From contig JADCRB010000029.1 of NCBI GenBank assembly GCA_021464245.1, positions 1,841,229 through 1,905,228 of the forward strand: a stretch of 64,000 nt of DNA, given 5' to 3'. This stretch comes from Carallia brachiata. Its lineage: Eukaryota; Streptophyta; Magnoliopsida; Malpighiales; Rhizophoraceae. Positions 1-11,585 of this stretch are shown here, in pieces. Under the pieces are notes generated by a model. The model saw nothing but the letters and a program-made list of their open reading frames with translations. It was not told where the DNA came from and ran no database searches. The position numbers were made by a program, and so were the translations under genes. Position 1 is the stretch's first letter, and each line of letters starts with the position of its first letter.

Positions 1-1790
1 AGGAGAAAGAGAGGTTTGAGACAAAGAAAAGACAAATACTACAATTTATTTGTTTCAATTTTTCATAGTTTGAATAAAATTTGAATCTATAAATATGTGA
101 ATTTATTGTATTTGTTTAAATTGTCACCTAAAACTACTATTTATAAGTCAAAAAAGTTGCCTAAAAAGTTCGAAGATGCCGGCACCATGTTTACAAAATG
201 ATAGTTGATATATAAAATGTTTAACATGTATTAATTTATATTTATTTTAATGGATACATCTAAGTTTTTTTTTTTTTTTTTGGTGAAGCATAAATCTAAG
301 AATTGTAAGACTCCATAAACAACTAATTTAAAGGCCTTTGAAGAAAAGAAAATAAAAGGAAACAAAATTAAAAAATTTATCCATGCACCGCAGGAGTATA
401 TATATAGACCCGTGTAATGCACGATTTTAATAATATTTATTGACAAATTTATTTTTTTATAATTTATTCAAAAGAAAAAACAAAAGACATTCTAACATTG
501 TGTATTATTTTTTTTAGGAAATTTTAAATTATTTTGAAGATATTATAAAATTGAATATTAATTTTTTTAAGGAAAAAAATTTGAGAGTAGTTCTTTTTTT
601 GTTTTCTTCTTTTTAAAATAATTTTTAACGTAGCTCTTTTTTGTGCCAAGGTAAATTTGAGAGATTTTCTTAAATTTTTCTTTCTTAAGGATGAAAATTT
701 GAAAATAGTTGTTCATTCTATTTTTATTATTTTCTTTTATTATGAAATTTTATAATTATAAATACTTAATTAGAGTTAAAATAGTATTATGTAAATCAAT
801 TAAAATTTTATTTGATTACAATTAAATTTATATCAATTGATTTATAAAATCTTAATCCTAATTATAATAAAATTTTGATAATTATAAGATATTTTGATAT
901 TTTTAATTTTTAAATTTATAAAAAATTGTTAGAGAGAAAAAAATTAAAATTTTTTATTAACTTTAACTTTATATACTTACACATAAGTATGAATATGACG
1001 CTACAATTGATGCTAAAGGACGATATGGATTACGGTATATCTTTAGAAATTTTATCAGGCAGAATCGATTTTCTTTCTTTTGCTGGCAAGAAGGCACTGC
1101 TAAATAATAGAATAAACAAAAAGCCTATGGCACAAACATTTGATTCATTTTAATTACAATAAAAAATATAGATAAGATTTGAAACTACTATTAATACGTT
1201 ATCGAATATCTTTTATTGTAATTATATCTAATTATACTTTTTTAACAAAACAAAAAAAAAATTTTGTAAGTGTGTCGATCATTGTATTTGTGGGTTGAAG
1301 TTAAAATAATTTCATTTAAATACCTCACTGACTACTTATGGAGATAGATCCATTTTTGAAATACTGATAAACTTGAAACAGACCTTTTTACAATTAATTA
1401 CAATATTAACGAATTTAAAAACCAACAAAATGCTCTCAGTATTTAATCCTAAAAAATTGAGGCCGGCGCCTAAAAAAAAAAAAAATCCAAACCTAAGTAA
1501 GTCGTAAAAGGAGGAAGTCCGCCAAAGTTACCAATAAGCTTTCGGTGGTAATTGTATGAGGTTTGGCCAAAGAAATCGAAATCCATATTAATCCTTTGAC
1601 CAATCAACACCCATTAAAATCTAAAACGCGCCGGAAAAGCTTAGATAAGCTGATATTCACCGCCTACTGGCAGATACTCAACAATGGGAGCTCATAAATG
1701 AATTTTTTGACTTCTGATCTCCTCCTCCTCCAAATTCCTGTCCCTTTCATCTTGCTCTCTTCTTTATGAATCAAGGTCCTCACAAGCGAC
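1..1790. other. AT-rich intergenic DNA, no gene seen
   Basis: Both strands are interrupted by frequent stops, and the short open frames have the low-complexity composition of random AT-rich DNA. The only structured piece is around 1255-1345, which looks like an old copy of the SINE tail found at 36.4 and 50.3 kb. The last 100-200 bases before 1790 are probably the 3' UTR of the minus-strand F-box gene. Confidence 0.6.
1255..1345 (-). repeat. Degenerate SINE 3' fragment
   Basis: After an A-rich stretch, this segment follows, with many substitutions, the same order of words as the SINE ends at 36370 and 50275: a 'tgtcgatcat' core, then 'tgggttgaag', then a short stretch ending near 'ctactta'. 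No target duplication is visible, so this is an old, truncated copy. The call rests only on comparison by eye inside the window. Confidence 0.4.
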
Positions 1791-3761
1791 TCAATATTTT
1801 CCCAGATATTTCTTCAAAAAATAAGACTCTGAAGAAGCTAGCTTCGATGATGTTTCAATGGAGCCATTTTTCTCGATCACCTTGACACTCTTCATGCAAT
1901 GCTGCCAATATGCAACAGGAATAGAATCGCTACAAGGACAAGCCTCCCCTTCATTTGATGGCCTCCCATATGAGAACTGAAAATAAAAGCAAAGTGACAG
2001 TACACAAGTTAGGATAAATTACCTAGTTTAGCTAGAAAAACTGTTGTATGACGAGCCTTCTTTAAATAAGATGTCAATACTCTTAGACAGAATTATTGAC
2101 ATCCCTTCGTTTTTTTCATCTCTTACACTAAAAAAACAAAAAATGCTTATAAAGTTGAACCAAGATTACCATCAAAACATTAACAACAATTATTTGTAAT
2201 TCTCCAAAAAAAACTAACATAGCTATTGATCCAAAACAATAAAATCATTACAGATTTGTTACAATATTTTTCTTTTTTCTTTTTTTTCGGCATAATGACT
2301 TTGCTGCGGGCGAGATTCACATAGGAATTTCTCTTTTAAGACTTTTCATATCGTACCTGAAATGTTAATGAGATTCCCGTTGATTTTATGCATAATTTCT
2401 CAACACGGGGACAGATCCAGAGCAAAACTTCAACAACTTGCAGAATTTCACAACTTTCAAGTTTATTGTCAATAGAAAAATTCAGCTCCTCGATGCTACG
2501 TGATGGAGATGATGTGGTGCCTCCCAATTCTCTTGGAACGACATTCTTCACAAATGACAAATCCAAGCAATTATATCAAAAAAACATCGAAGAAAAAATG
2601 AGAAACTAAGGGGAAATAGCATGAAAAACAAAATAAAAGAAACAATCAAACTTGACAATGATATACCTTATTCTTAGTCTGTGAAAACAGATCACAATGG
2701 CTGAACTTTGACATGAATGCATCAACAAATTTTGTGGGCAAGAAAAAATCAATATTGCTCACCATCCAGTGTAACTTAACACTTGATAGCGTTAACAGGT
2801 TCTCTGGAGAAAATGAAATGATGCCCTGAGAAAAACAAAATGAATCGAAACGAGGTCCATCTATGTCGACTCCAATAAAGTCGGCATACTCGCATCCAAG
2901 AAATTCCTTATGTTCTAAACCCTTAGAATTCTTCCCTGCAAATTTTGATAATAACACATGAATAAAGAGCTCGGTTGCCCTAATTTTAAACACTTTTAGT
3001 CTTCCCAAGTTTCTACAAGTCAGCATGTCGATATCAAGGTAAGAAACTAGCCCATCAATCCACAGTAGATCAAAATTTAATGCTTCCATCTTGACACTCT
3101 GAAGTTCATTTCCATCCAGAATGATACGCTTAAGCTTCGTAGCAAGCGTACCGGATAGATGCAGGGCCTTGAAACCGTTACAATAACTGCAGCTCAACTC
3201 TTCAATCAAGGGGCACCTATTAACAAGACATTGAATTGAATTTTCATCTGCAAGAACATTGAATAGAGAAACACTTTTTAGAGTTGATAGTAATGGAAAA
3301 TTATGGTGAGTTAACTCCAATTCGCAGCCTGTCAGATTCAATACTGCTACTGATCTTGCACTGAGAACATTTGGTGGCAACTTTTGGTTTTGTCTACCAT
3401 CCCAATAACTACAATCAGAAATAGTCAAGTCCTCCACATTGGCATCAATTGCATATCCAATCCATCTGTTCAGTGCTGATTCAAATCCTTTATAACAAAA
3501 ATTCAGCTCAAGTTTAAGTTTCTTCAAACTTATCATCTGCCTGCATCGGGCTGACAAGGTTCGCTCGATAAAATCAATTGACTTTCGATTCTTTCGACAG
3601 AAGAAGCTGCTGTTGAAATCCAAAACAGGGAATGTGTTCCATGCTTGTTGCCATGTTTTCGACAATGAACTTGCTTGAACAATATGTTTGATGTCTAGGA
3701 AAGATAGAATATGTTGTAATATTGGTTCTGGCAACTGAGATATCCTGTCCACTTGCTCCAT
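1791..3761 (-). CDS. F-box/LRR protein (probable SCF substrate receptor), splice-defective
   Basis: Exon 1 (3761-2667, 365 codons) starts MEQVDRISQLPEPILQHILS and carries an F-box over about residues 5-45 (LPEPILQHILSFLDIKHIVQ, then LSKTWQQAW). It continues into leucine-rich repeats of the plant F-box/LRR type. Such proteins normally bind SKP1 through the F-box and present substrates to a cullin-1 ubiquitin ligase. Exon 3 (1976-1791, 61 codons and TGA) has a good acceptor and encodes a C-terminus containing AYWQHCMKSVKV, as in this family. Exon 2 coding runs 2566-2357 (70 codons) with a good donor, but no AG is found directly before its first codons, and a TGA lies just upstream in frame. If unspliced, exon 1 reads on to a stop after 371 codons. 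Full splicing would give about 497 residues, the usual family length. The gene is therefore either truncated, uses a non-canonical acceptor, or contains a base error. Confidence 0.8.
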
Positions 3762-3984
3762 GCTCCTATCATCATCGCCGAGATCAAGGTCCCATTAGTT
3801 TGAGTGAATTGAAGCCAAAAAAAAAACAAGAAGAAAAGATAAATAACGATCCTTCGAGAATATTAAAGGAAATTGTCATGAAACTCCCTTCAAATTGGCG
3901 CGTTAGTGCACAGCCACGGAGATTACTTGCTTAAGAATTTATTAGGGGAGGATTTTTTTTTTTTTTTGGTTTGTGAATAAAGAT

Positions 3985-4465
3985 TGTGGGAACCGGACCA
4001 GTCATCGAATCGGAAACATTAGTGGGTTAAGGTTCAACCAGTTCAACCGGTCGAACTGATATTTGAACTAATATTTATTAATATATATATATGTGGTGTG
4101 TATAAAAGTAATTTAAAAAAATAAAACTTATATATGATTATTAAATATTACATTTTTTTATTTTTAAGGATTAAATTAAAAGTTTTGATAAATTTAGGAC
4201 TAAATTGAAAGTTTTAATTAAATTTAAAACTCAAATTATAATTTAAATAAATTTTGATATCAAATTATAATTTATGAAATTTTTATTTGGTTTGAATCAG
4301 TCCGATTTTTCACCGGTTCTTGACTGGTTTTGACTGGTTCTTGACCGGTTTTGACCGGTCCAAATTAATGGCCAAAAGTTACCATGAATCGACCCGAACC
4401 TTTAACTGGTCACCGGTTGAACCAGTCGAATTGACTGATCCTATTCGGTTCTAACAACACTGATC
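3985..4465. mobile_element. MITE-like element rich in CCGGTT/AACCGG words
   Basis: The two ends are imperfect inverted repeats: 'gtgggaaccgg' at the left against 'cggttctaacaac' at the right. Both inner flanks are full of repeated 'gaccggtt' and 'aaccggt' words, around an AT-rich core. The segment shares its design with the elements at 41791-42891 and 59150-59475. I could not find a clean target duplication. It is non-autonomous, with no transposase frame. Confidence 0.5.
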
Positions 4466-4479
4466 TTATCTAATGTTAG

Positions 4480-6950
4480 AGTTTTGGCATACCACGTTTA
4501 AAAAAAACATGGTCCTTCCATTTTTTTTAAAAATAATATGGGAGGCCCTAAAGTTAATATGTATAATGTAGTACTTATTAATTTTATTTTCTTTAATAAG
4601 TAAATCTCACTTATAATTTTATATTATATAAATTTATTTTTTTATTTTTTATTTTAAATAAATCTCATTTATTATATAATATAAAATTATTAATAAATTT
4701 TATTTATTTAAAAATATAAATTAAATTAAAAATTCTTGTATATCAAAACCATCACAACTTAAATATAAAATCACAGATTTCCGACAAAAAGGCATTCCAT
4801 TCACTATATACTACTAGACGAGTGCGTTTACTGTCAATGGTGGGCCCAAAACCAATAGCTCGGTCTATGTGTAAGTGAAGGGCCCGGCGAGCTTAGTTTA
4901 GAGGTGTGAACTTAAAGTTTGGACTGGCCCTTTTAATAAAGTTTCGTGGCCTGGTTTATATTTCTATTTAGACTAGGCTAGTCCTTTGTTAGGATGTCTT
5001 GCAGGCTTTATTGGGTCAAAGATCGAGGCTATGGCCTTTTTGCACAACCTAGTCGAAGGTGAGGTAGGGAGCTCGATTCGTATCATATCTTTTTTGTCTA
5101 TTTTTTTATACGAGTTTAACTTTTTATCAGGACGAAAAAAAAATCTCCCTTAGGTTTCTGCTTTCCTTTGATTATTGCAGTCTACTATTTTTGGCCTGCA
5201 GGTCTCAACTAGGAAGGAAGGATGAGTATGGACGTGGGTTTCTAGCCCCTGCTGTTTCCATAAGACAAATAGCCCAGGTCTTAAGAAAATTTGACTCTTG
5301 GGTCAGCAATAGTCTCAAATTCAGTCTCGCGAGCGAGAACTAATCTTGCGTGCAATGCATGCGGGGACACCTCCGTACCTATTTTTATTGGTTTGGGCAA
5401 ATTCAAGACCATGTACCTACCTATTTTGATTTTTTTTTCCCCCCTTACAGTTGGTACACGGCAACATCTCAAGTCAAGTATATTAGGAAAAGAAAACAAG
5501 AATAAAACACGAAAAATTCAAATCTAATAGTAGTGGATTAATAGGTGGATCTGAGTGGGTTGTGCTTACCTTGTTGCCCTCATTATGTCTCTGTTTCCTT
5601 CCATCTGATTGCCGTAGTCTCGTGGCTGCTGCCTTGGAGGGTTTCAGTGATTGCACCCTTGAATTTGCTACGAGGTCACTTTTTTTATAGACCTCTCTTT
5701 TTTGGTTAAATATAGGGTTTTTATTTTCTCTTTTTTTTTTTTTTTTACACCTAAGACATGATCCAAAAAAGAGTTGAAAACTTAATTATCAATGACATAA
5801 CTTTTATGATAAAAAAAAAAGTAGCTAAGAGACTAAGAAGAAAATAATTTATTAATTTATAATGTCAAATAGGAGTTGAACTCTAAATGTTTAGATGGGA
5901 GAATATCTAACCTAGTAATAGCTAATTTAATAGTTATATTGGCATAATCAAATAAAATCTCTTATTATATTAAAAAAAGGCTTTTTTTTTGGTCTATTAT
6001 GATGGCCAATTGGGATATGACGTACACAGTAAAATTTTATTGCAATTAAATTTTTATAATTAAAAATTTTATAATAAAAAATAAAAAGGAAGAAAAGAAA
6101 AAAACGGTTTCTCTCAAATTTTAAGAAGAAAACATAAAACAAAATCTGATGAAGCATGAACATCGTTAGTTGGGTTGGGCGCACAACGACATCTAAAAAT
6201 CTGATGAATGGCATTCTGATAGAGTCTTATGCTACGAGTGCACGTTTCATAATATTCAATTCCTACTAGGCTTCGGCCTCCTTCGGTCCAAAAGTAATTA
6301 TGAATTCCAAAATCTTCGGCCGTGCAGTATATAACACATTAATACAGTATCAAATCTAATAGTATCACATGACAAAAAAAAAAAATCTAATAGTATCAAA
6401 ATAATAAAGGAAAAAGTTTGGTATTCATATTTTGGTAATCATATTTGGTATACATATTATGACAAATTTATTTATTTTTATAACAAAATTGATAAAATAT
6501 GATATAAGAAATTAACACGTAATTTTTGTTGCAAAAATAATAAACGTTGTTGTAGAAATAATCAAATTCGTCGCAAAAAGTACATTTTATATGTATACTA
6601 TATATAGATACCAACGTGTGTACACCAAACTAAACTCAATAATAAAAGTGCCTTAAAACATTCTTTATGCCTTTTTTTTATTAAGAAAGTAGTAAAATGT
6701 CTCAATACTAAATTTTTTTTACTTGCACACTACATTATTTTTGAATAAGATTATACGATTATATTTAAATAATAATATTATTATATCTAATAATTTACTT
6801 TTTTTTATAAATTTAATAATTTAATAATACATATTATTTTATTCTTACTTTATACTATTTTTGCGAAGACACAAAATTTTTTACACACGCGCACATATAT
6901 ATATATATATAATAAACAGCAGCTCGTAGTTGAATGAGCTACTAAACTTG
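4480..6950. other. Intergenic DNA, partly less AT-rich, no gene identified
   Basis: From about 4800 to 5700 the composition rises to near-balanced GC, unlike the flanks. I find no open frame with recognisable protein character, and no terminal repeats; a decayed transposon is possible but unproven. The rest (5700-6950) is AT-rich with A/T runs and a (TA)n tract at 6895-6911. Confidence 0.4.
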
Positions 6951-6955
6951 CGCAG

Positions 6956-7303
6956 GATCCACAAATGCTTCTTGCTCTTCAAAACCTTGATAAGCAAACA
7001 CCAACACCCCAGCCTGTGAAGACTTCAGGTATTGTTTCTAAACCTGTTTTAAAATAAAAGGAGATTGTCTCATCTTCCTCTCGGGAGACATTTCAAAATG
7101 AATTTCTAAAACTTTTATCTTCGGATAAATGGACAGATTTTGTTCTACAAGAATTTCATCAAAATCTGTTTTTAAAAGAGGAAGGATATGTTACTAACTC
7201 TGGTAAACTTGATGGAATTCCATATAGTGCAGTTTTAAATTGTTTTGGCGCCAAATAAAAATTTAAACCTTGGGATTTCAGAAAACCTGTTGCTTATTAT
7301 TAG
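6956..7303 (+). pseudogene. Broken coding fragment, probably retroelement or pararetrovirus polyprotein
   Basis: One reading frame starting GAT CCA CAA ATG stays protein-like for about 115 codons but carries in-frame stops at about codons 35 (TAA), 101 (TAA) and at its end (TAG). The peptide contains SSDKWTDFVLQEF and later KPWDFRKPVAYY, which look like real conserved protein rather than chance. No intron sites border it. From memory of plant retroelement polyproteins it could be an upstream part of the same family as the insert at 32.6-34.4 kb, but this is only an impression. It is inactive. Confidence 0.4.
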
Positions 7304-7485
7304 TTTATATATATATATTGCGATAAACTGAATTTGAAGAAACAAAAAGTAGTTACTACAATTTGGATGTGTAATTCAGTTGAACACTTCAGATGCTGTG
7401 GTGGTGTATTGACGTGCTAGTGGGATCCCACACAAATGACGTACTTGTTTTTTCCGTAAGACAAAGAAAATTGGGCTCCATTATA

Positions 7486-7692
7486 TGGTCAAACAAATTT
7501 TTTTAATTGTGTTCATACGAATTTTTTTTGTGCAACTAGAAGTATTTTTTGTGCAACTAAGAATAGAAAATGTGCAACAAAAAATAGTAATATTTTTTAT
7601 ATCACTTTTTATCATTGTTGTTGCACAAAATACCCTTATGGTTGCACAAAAAAAATTACGTGTGGAGACAGTAGGAAAAATTTGTTTGGCCA
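7486..7692. mobile_element. Palindromic MITE flanked by TA (Stowaway-like)
   Basis: The left end 'tggtcaaacaaattttt' matches the reverse complement of the right end, 'tggccaaacaaattttt', and the pairing continues inward for about 90 bases on each side, including 'gtgcaac' boxes. The element is bordered by TA on both sides (7484-7485 and 7693-7694), the target duplication expected of Tc1/mariner-type MITEs. It contains no coding capacity. Confidence 0.65.
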
Positions 7693-7984
7693 TAAATATT
7701 TTTCCAAGAAAATTATAATTAAAAAAAAAAATCACAGTCCAATCATTTACTAATAAACAGAAAAAAGATTCTACCAATTGCAAGTAATACAACAGTCGGT
7801 TTCTATGACTTAATTTGGAAGAGGCACGGATTGCATTATGGGACCCGTTCTCTTTCGTATGCATTGATTTTTTTGTGCAAATGTAGTATTTTATATTATT
7901 TTATATTATATGACTAATATTTTATATAATACATATAATTTAATAAAAAAATTACAAAAATCTATTATTGTTTACATAATTTTT

Positions 7985-8700
7985 TTAATCAAAGGCAAAT
8001 TTTATTAATTAAAAATACTGCTACAAAACCCACTCAAAACGCTTTAGAACCTCAAACGTACAGCTTAAAAAGAGAGCCAGCCATAATGCCTAAACAAGTT
8101 GGAAGTCCAGAGAAAAGGCAGCCTAACAGGCCTAAAAGCCCAACCAAGCAAACAAAGAAAATGACACCCTCCCATCAACACGGGCGGCGCCGAGGTTTTT
8201 AAGGTTGACAAAAATGATAGCAAGACAAAAGACACTGGCACACAAAGTAAACAGATGTAGAGAAAGTAACAGTTGATGGACTGGCCTCCATCGCCTCAAC
8301 ATGGTTGATGGACTGGCCGCTAAAATAGATAGCTCGGCAGCGGTATCTCCACCCCCTACCCTTGACTCTTAAGCACGGCGCTTCAGCACCTTCCAACAGC
8401 TATACAAGGCCGGCTAGGGTCAAAAGAGAGACAGTTTCCCTCCCCTACTCTCAACAAAAGCTAAACGCGGGGGTGAGGGACGCAGTGATGCCCGCACCAA
8501 CTCAGCATCAAACCAGAAGAGCAGCACCAAGAACGCAACCACAAGAGCAGTCAAGGAAAAATCATCATACACAAAATCCACCGAAGGACAGAAAACAACA
8601 CAACAATCGAGTAAACCGCACTAAATCAAATGCTTGGCAGAAGCACAAAAATGTTCTGACGCACGATAGCGCAGGCGGTAGGAAGGAAAATACAGTATCA
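7985..8700 (-). mobile_element. Probable LINE (non-LTR retrotransposon) 3' end
   Basis: Read on the minus strand, this GC-richer block finishes with 'taataaaatttgcctttga' followed by an A-rich tail near 7985-8010. That form of 3' end is typical of plant L1-type LINEs. Open frames of 60-113 codons occur on both strands, but none looks like a conserved protein, and stops interrupt any longer frame. I see no endonuclease or reverse-transcriptase motif, so only a 3' part would be present. Confidence 0.4.
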
Positions 8701-10500
8701 TAAAAAAATTTTGATATGATGTAAAATTGCGTTGTGTTCAAGTCCATGAAATCACGTGTTCCCTAATCATTCTCTCATAGAAAAAATTGGCCGTGACCTT
8801 ATAACAAGAAAGGAAAAAATGGAGCCGCATGTAAAGATAGATCAATATTTGGAGAGTCAATTTTCTTTAAATATTAGTGCACAATTTATTCTTAACAGAA
8901 TATATTTAAATATATAATTCATTTAATAATATTTAAAATTTTTAAATATTTTTAAAATTTAATTATCTAATAATATATATAACTATTTATTTACATATAC
9001 CTAATAAAATTATACGCTGCAAAAGTTCTCAATTTATTTAAGAATAAAATAATCCACATAAAAGAAGTAAAGAAACCCCTTCGCATTTTTCTCTAACGCA
9101 CTTTTTGCAATCATTGCTTCGCACAAAAAAGTTGCTGATGACTGCACTGACCCCACAAACCACACGCCAGAAGAGAATGAAATGGACTTGAAGTTGTGCG
9201 CTTGAAGGGAGGCACATGCCCATGGATTTGTATGACTGAAGGAAAATGTTAACCCTTTTTTTCTTCTTCTCACTACAATAAGACTTAATAAGGGTGGGAG
9301 GAACAAGACCAACCAAAAAAACAAAAAAAAATAAAAATTGGTGGGAGGAGGATTAGGAGGAGATTCACTATCTAATTTCAGTTTTTGCACCTTTATTATT
9401 GTTTGGATTAGCGCATTTATTGTGCCAGTTGACATTGATGAACTTATTAACACCGATTTTGCTTAAATTATACGTACATATATATTATTTCAATAAAGAA
9501 AAAATTAAACTGACATAAAAAATAATCACATAATAGTTATAAGTAGTAAAAAAAGTTTATAATAAATTTTTTAAAAAAATTAAATTTTAGAGTAATACTA
9601 AATATATGTAGAATAATCTTAATTGTATTTAGAGTTCAATTTTTTTTTAAAAATAAAATTTTAATTATTTATTAATGACTAAAATTATTCTTATAATAAA
9701 TTTATGACAATTTTTTATATTCTCTTATTAGAACTCTTCCAATATATGTATATTGACATGTTCGAGGAGTCAATTATATATTGTTGAACTACACTATTTA
9801 ATTACTTAATGGAAAAGATTAAGCACCAGTTACAACGGGAGACCATCTTTAAAATGCAATAAGTTGCATTAAAAATATAACTGTATTAAATATTTTATAA
9901 AAAATTGTATGTAACGTAAAATTTATACTTTAAATTTTAATATAATATGTATTTAATTTTAAATTTTAATTTTATAATTTTTTATTACACTAAAAATCTG
10001 AACGATTGTAATTTTTAGGGTTGTCGGAACAAAATTATTCGGACTCCCCATCCAGTGCTAAACGGGAGTTTGGTCAAGATGGTGTGAAAACGACTCGGCG
10101 CACTCCTCATTTACTTTTTACGACAAATAAATGCATTACTTAATTTAAACAAACAAAAAAAAAAAAGCTAAAAACTTATTGAGCGAGCAATTACATTTAT
10201 TTTTAAAGGCAATGAGAATAACTCGAATAATTGTGATATAATTAATACTGAATCAAGCAAAAATTTAATTTAACACTTTAAATTTTAATATTATTTAAAC
10301 TCGTAATTACCGTATTTAATACTAATTAAAGTAATTTTTTTTCATTAGAAATACTGGAGGATCACGATTTGGAATTTGCAATCATTGCTTGCTGAGCAAA
10401 AAGAAATGATGAGCGCTGACATGAACCTACAGGCCACACGCTAACAAGCACACATGCAGTTGGCACTGCATTTTGCCATGAAATTTACTGTGCTACTGCT
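8700..10500. other. Intergenic DNA with a diverged internal duplication
   Basis: This is mostly AT-rich filler. Two segments about 1.27 kb apart, 9106-9172 and 10376-10442, share 'tgcaatcattgctt', a similar 'gcactgac/gctgacat' stretch and 'ccacacgc', and look like diverged copies. The stretch 10500-10580 is rich in CT, as in many plant 5' leaders, and may be the transcription-start region of the AAA-like gene downstream. Confidence 0.35.
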
Positions 10501-11060
10501 AGTCCAGTGAGAGCCAAATTGCATGTCCTCCTTCCCTCTCAGACGTCTCTCTCCCCTTCCTTCTTTCTCTCTCTGTCGAGCTCCTCTCTGAGTGACAGCG
10601 TATATTTTAGCTTTCGGATCTCTGCTTGCTTGTAAATCACTGCGAGGCTTCTATTTTCTACGTTTTCGTTTAGTTTTCTTCAATGTTGTCTCCAGAGAAA
10701 GAAATGCTCACTCTAATGCCTTACTCCATGGCTTCAGCCAAGTTCCACCTGCAGTGAGTGACACGCTACTATTTCTTTAGTTTAATTTTTCCTCTTTTAT
10801 TTATTTATTTATTTTTTTGTATCGTTATTTTTTACTGTTACCAAATTTTTATTTCTAGTTTGTTTTTGTATCGTGATTTGTTTTTTTTTTTTTTTTTTTC
10901 TCTTTTCTTCTTCTTCTTCTTAATTACCAGTGCAAACTTGAAAAATAAATGACGGCAATTTGCGAGCATTCGTACTTTGAAGGACGCTGCTGAAGAGAAC
11001 AAGTTAATTTGCGTTGATTTCTTTTTCCTTCATATTTGATTTGATTTAATTTGTTTACGT

Positions 11061-11094
11061 TCCTTCTTCTTCTTCTTCTTCTTCTTCTGCTTCT
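11061..11094. repeat. (CTT)n microsatellite
   Basis: About ten CTT units in a row, with one interruption near the end. A shorter CTT run precedes it at 10908-10921. Both lie in the presumed leader or intron region of the AAA-like gene. Confidence 0.9.
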
Positions 11095-11585
11095 CTTGTG
11101 CTTAGTCATTTTTAATCTGTTCCATTTTTCTTATACCGATCGATCGACATACATACTTTTCTAAGTACATGTAATAGAAGACGCATTCTGCAAATATCTT
11201 TTCCAGATGATGGAAAAAAAGATGTTTAAGGACAGACTCTTTTCTGTGAACTTGAAAAGCGACAAGAAAGGCATGCAGGAGCGTGTGATTCACATATGAA
11301 CAGATGCTCAAGGGTTTTTATACGTATTAGCTGCAATTTTTGTCGGACTGGCTTTGCCAATTGTGATATCGATAGCCATATTATTATTGACCATATGCCT
11401 TTTACGTATCATGCATTCACTCATCAATGTCAGGTTCATGATTGCTTGCACAGTGTTTAGGCCAGATGATTAATTATGCCTATATTTTACAGAAATTTGT
11501 GGTAATTTCAGACCTGGTAGTGCCCATTATGTAGTTTAATGAATTCTAAAAGTGATCTGTGGATCGGATGATTTTATTGTTGCAG

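Noticed and set aside
8362..8703. 113-codon plus-strand frame in the LINE-like block
   Set aside because: Gln/Asn/Arg-rich with no domain; better explained as antisense of a retroelement 3' end.
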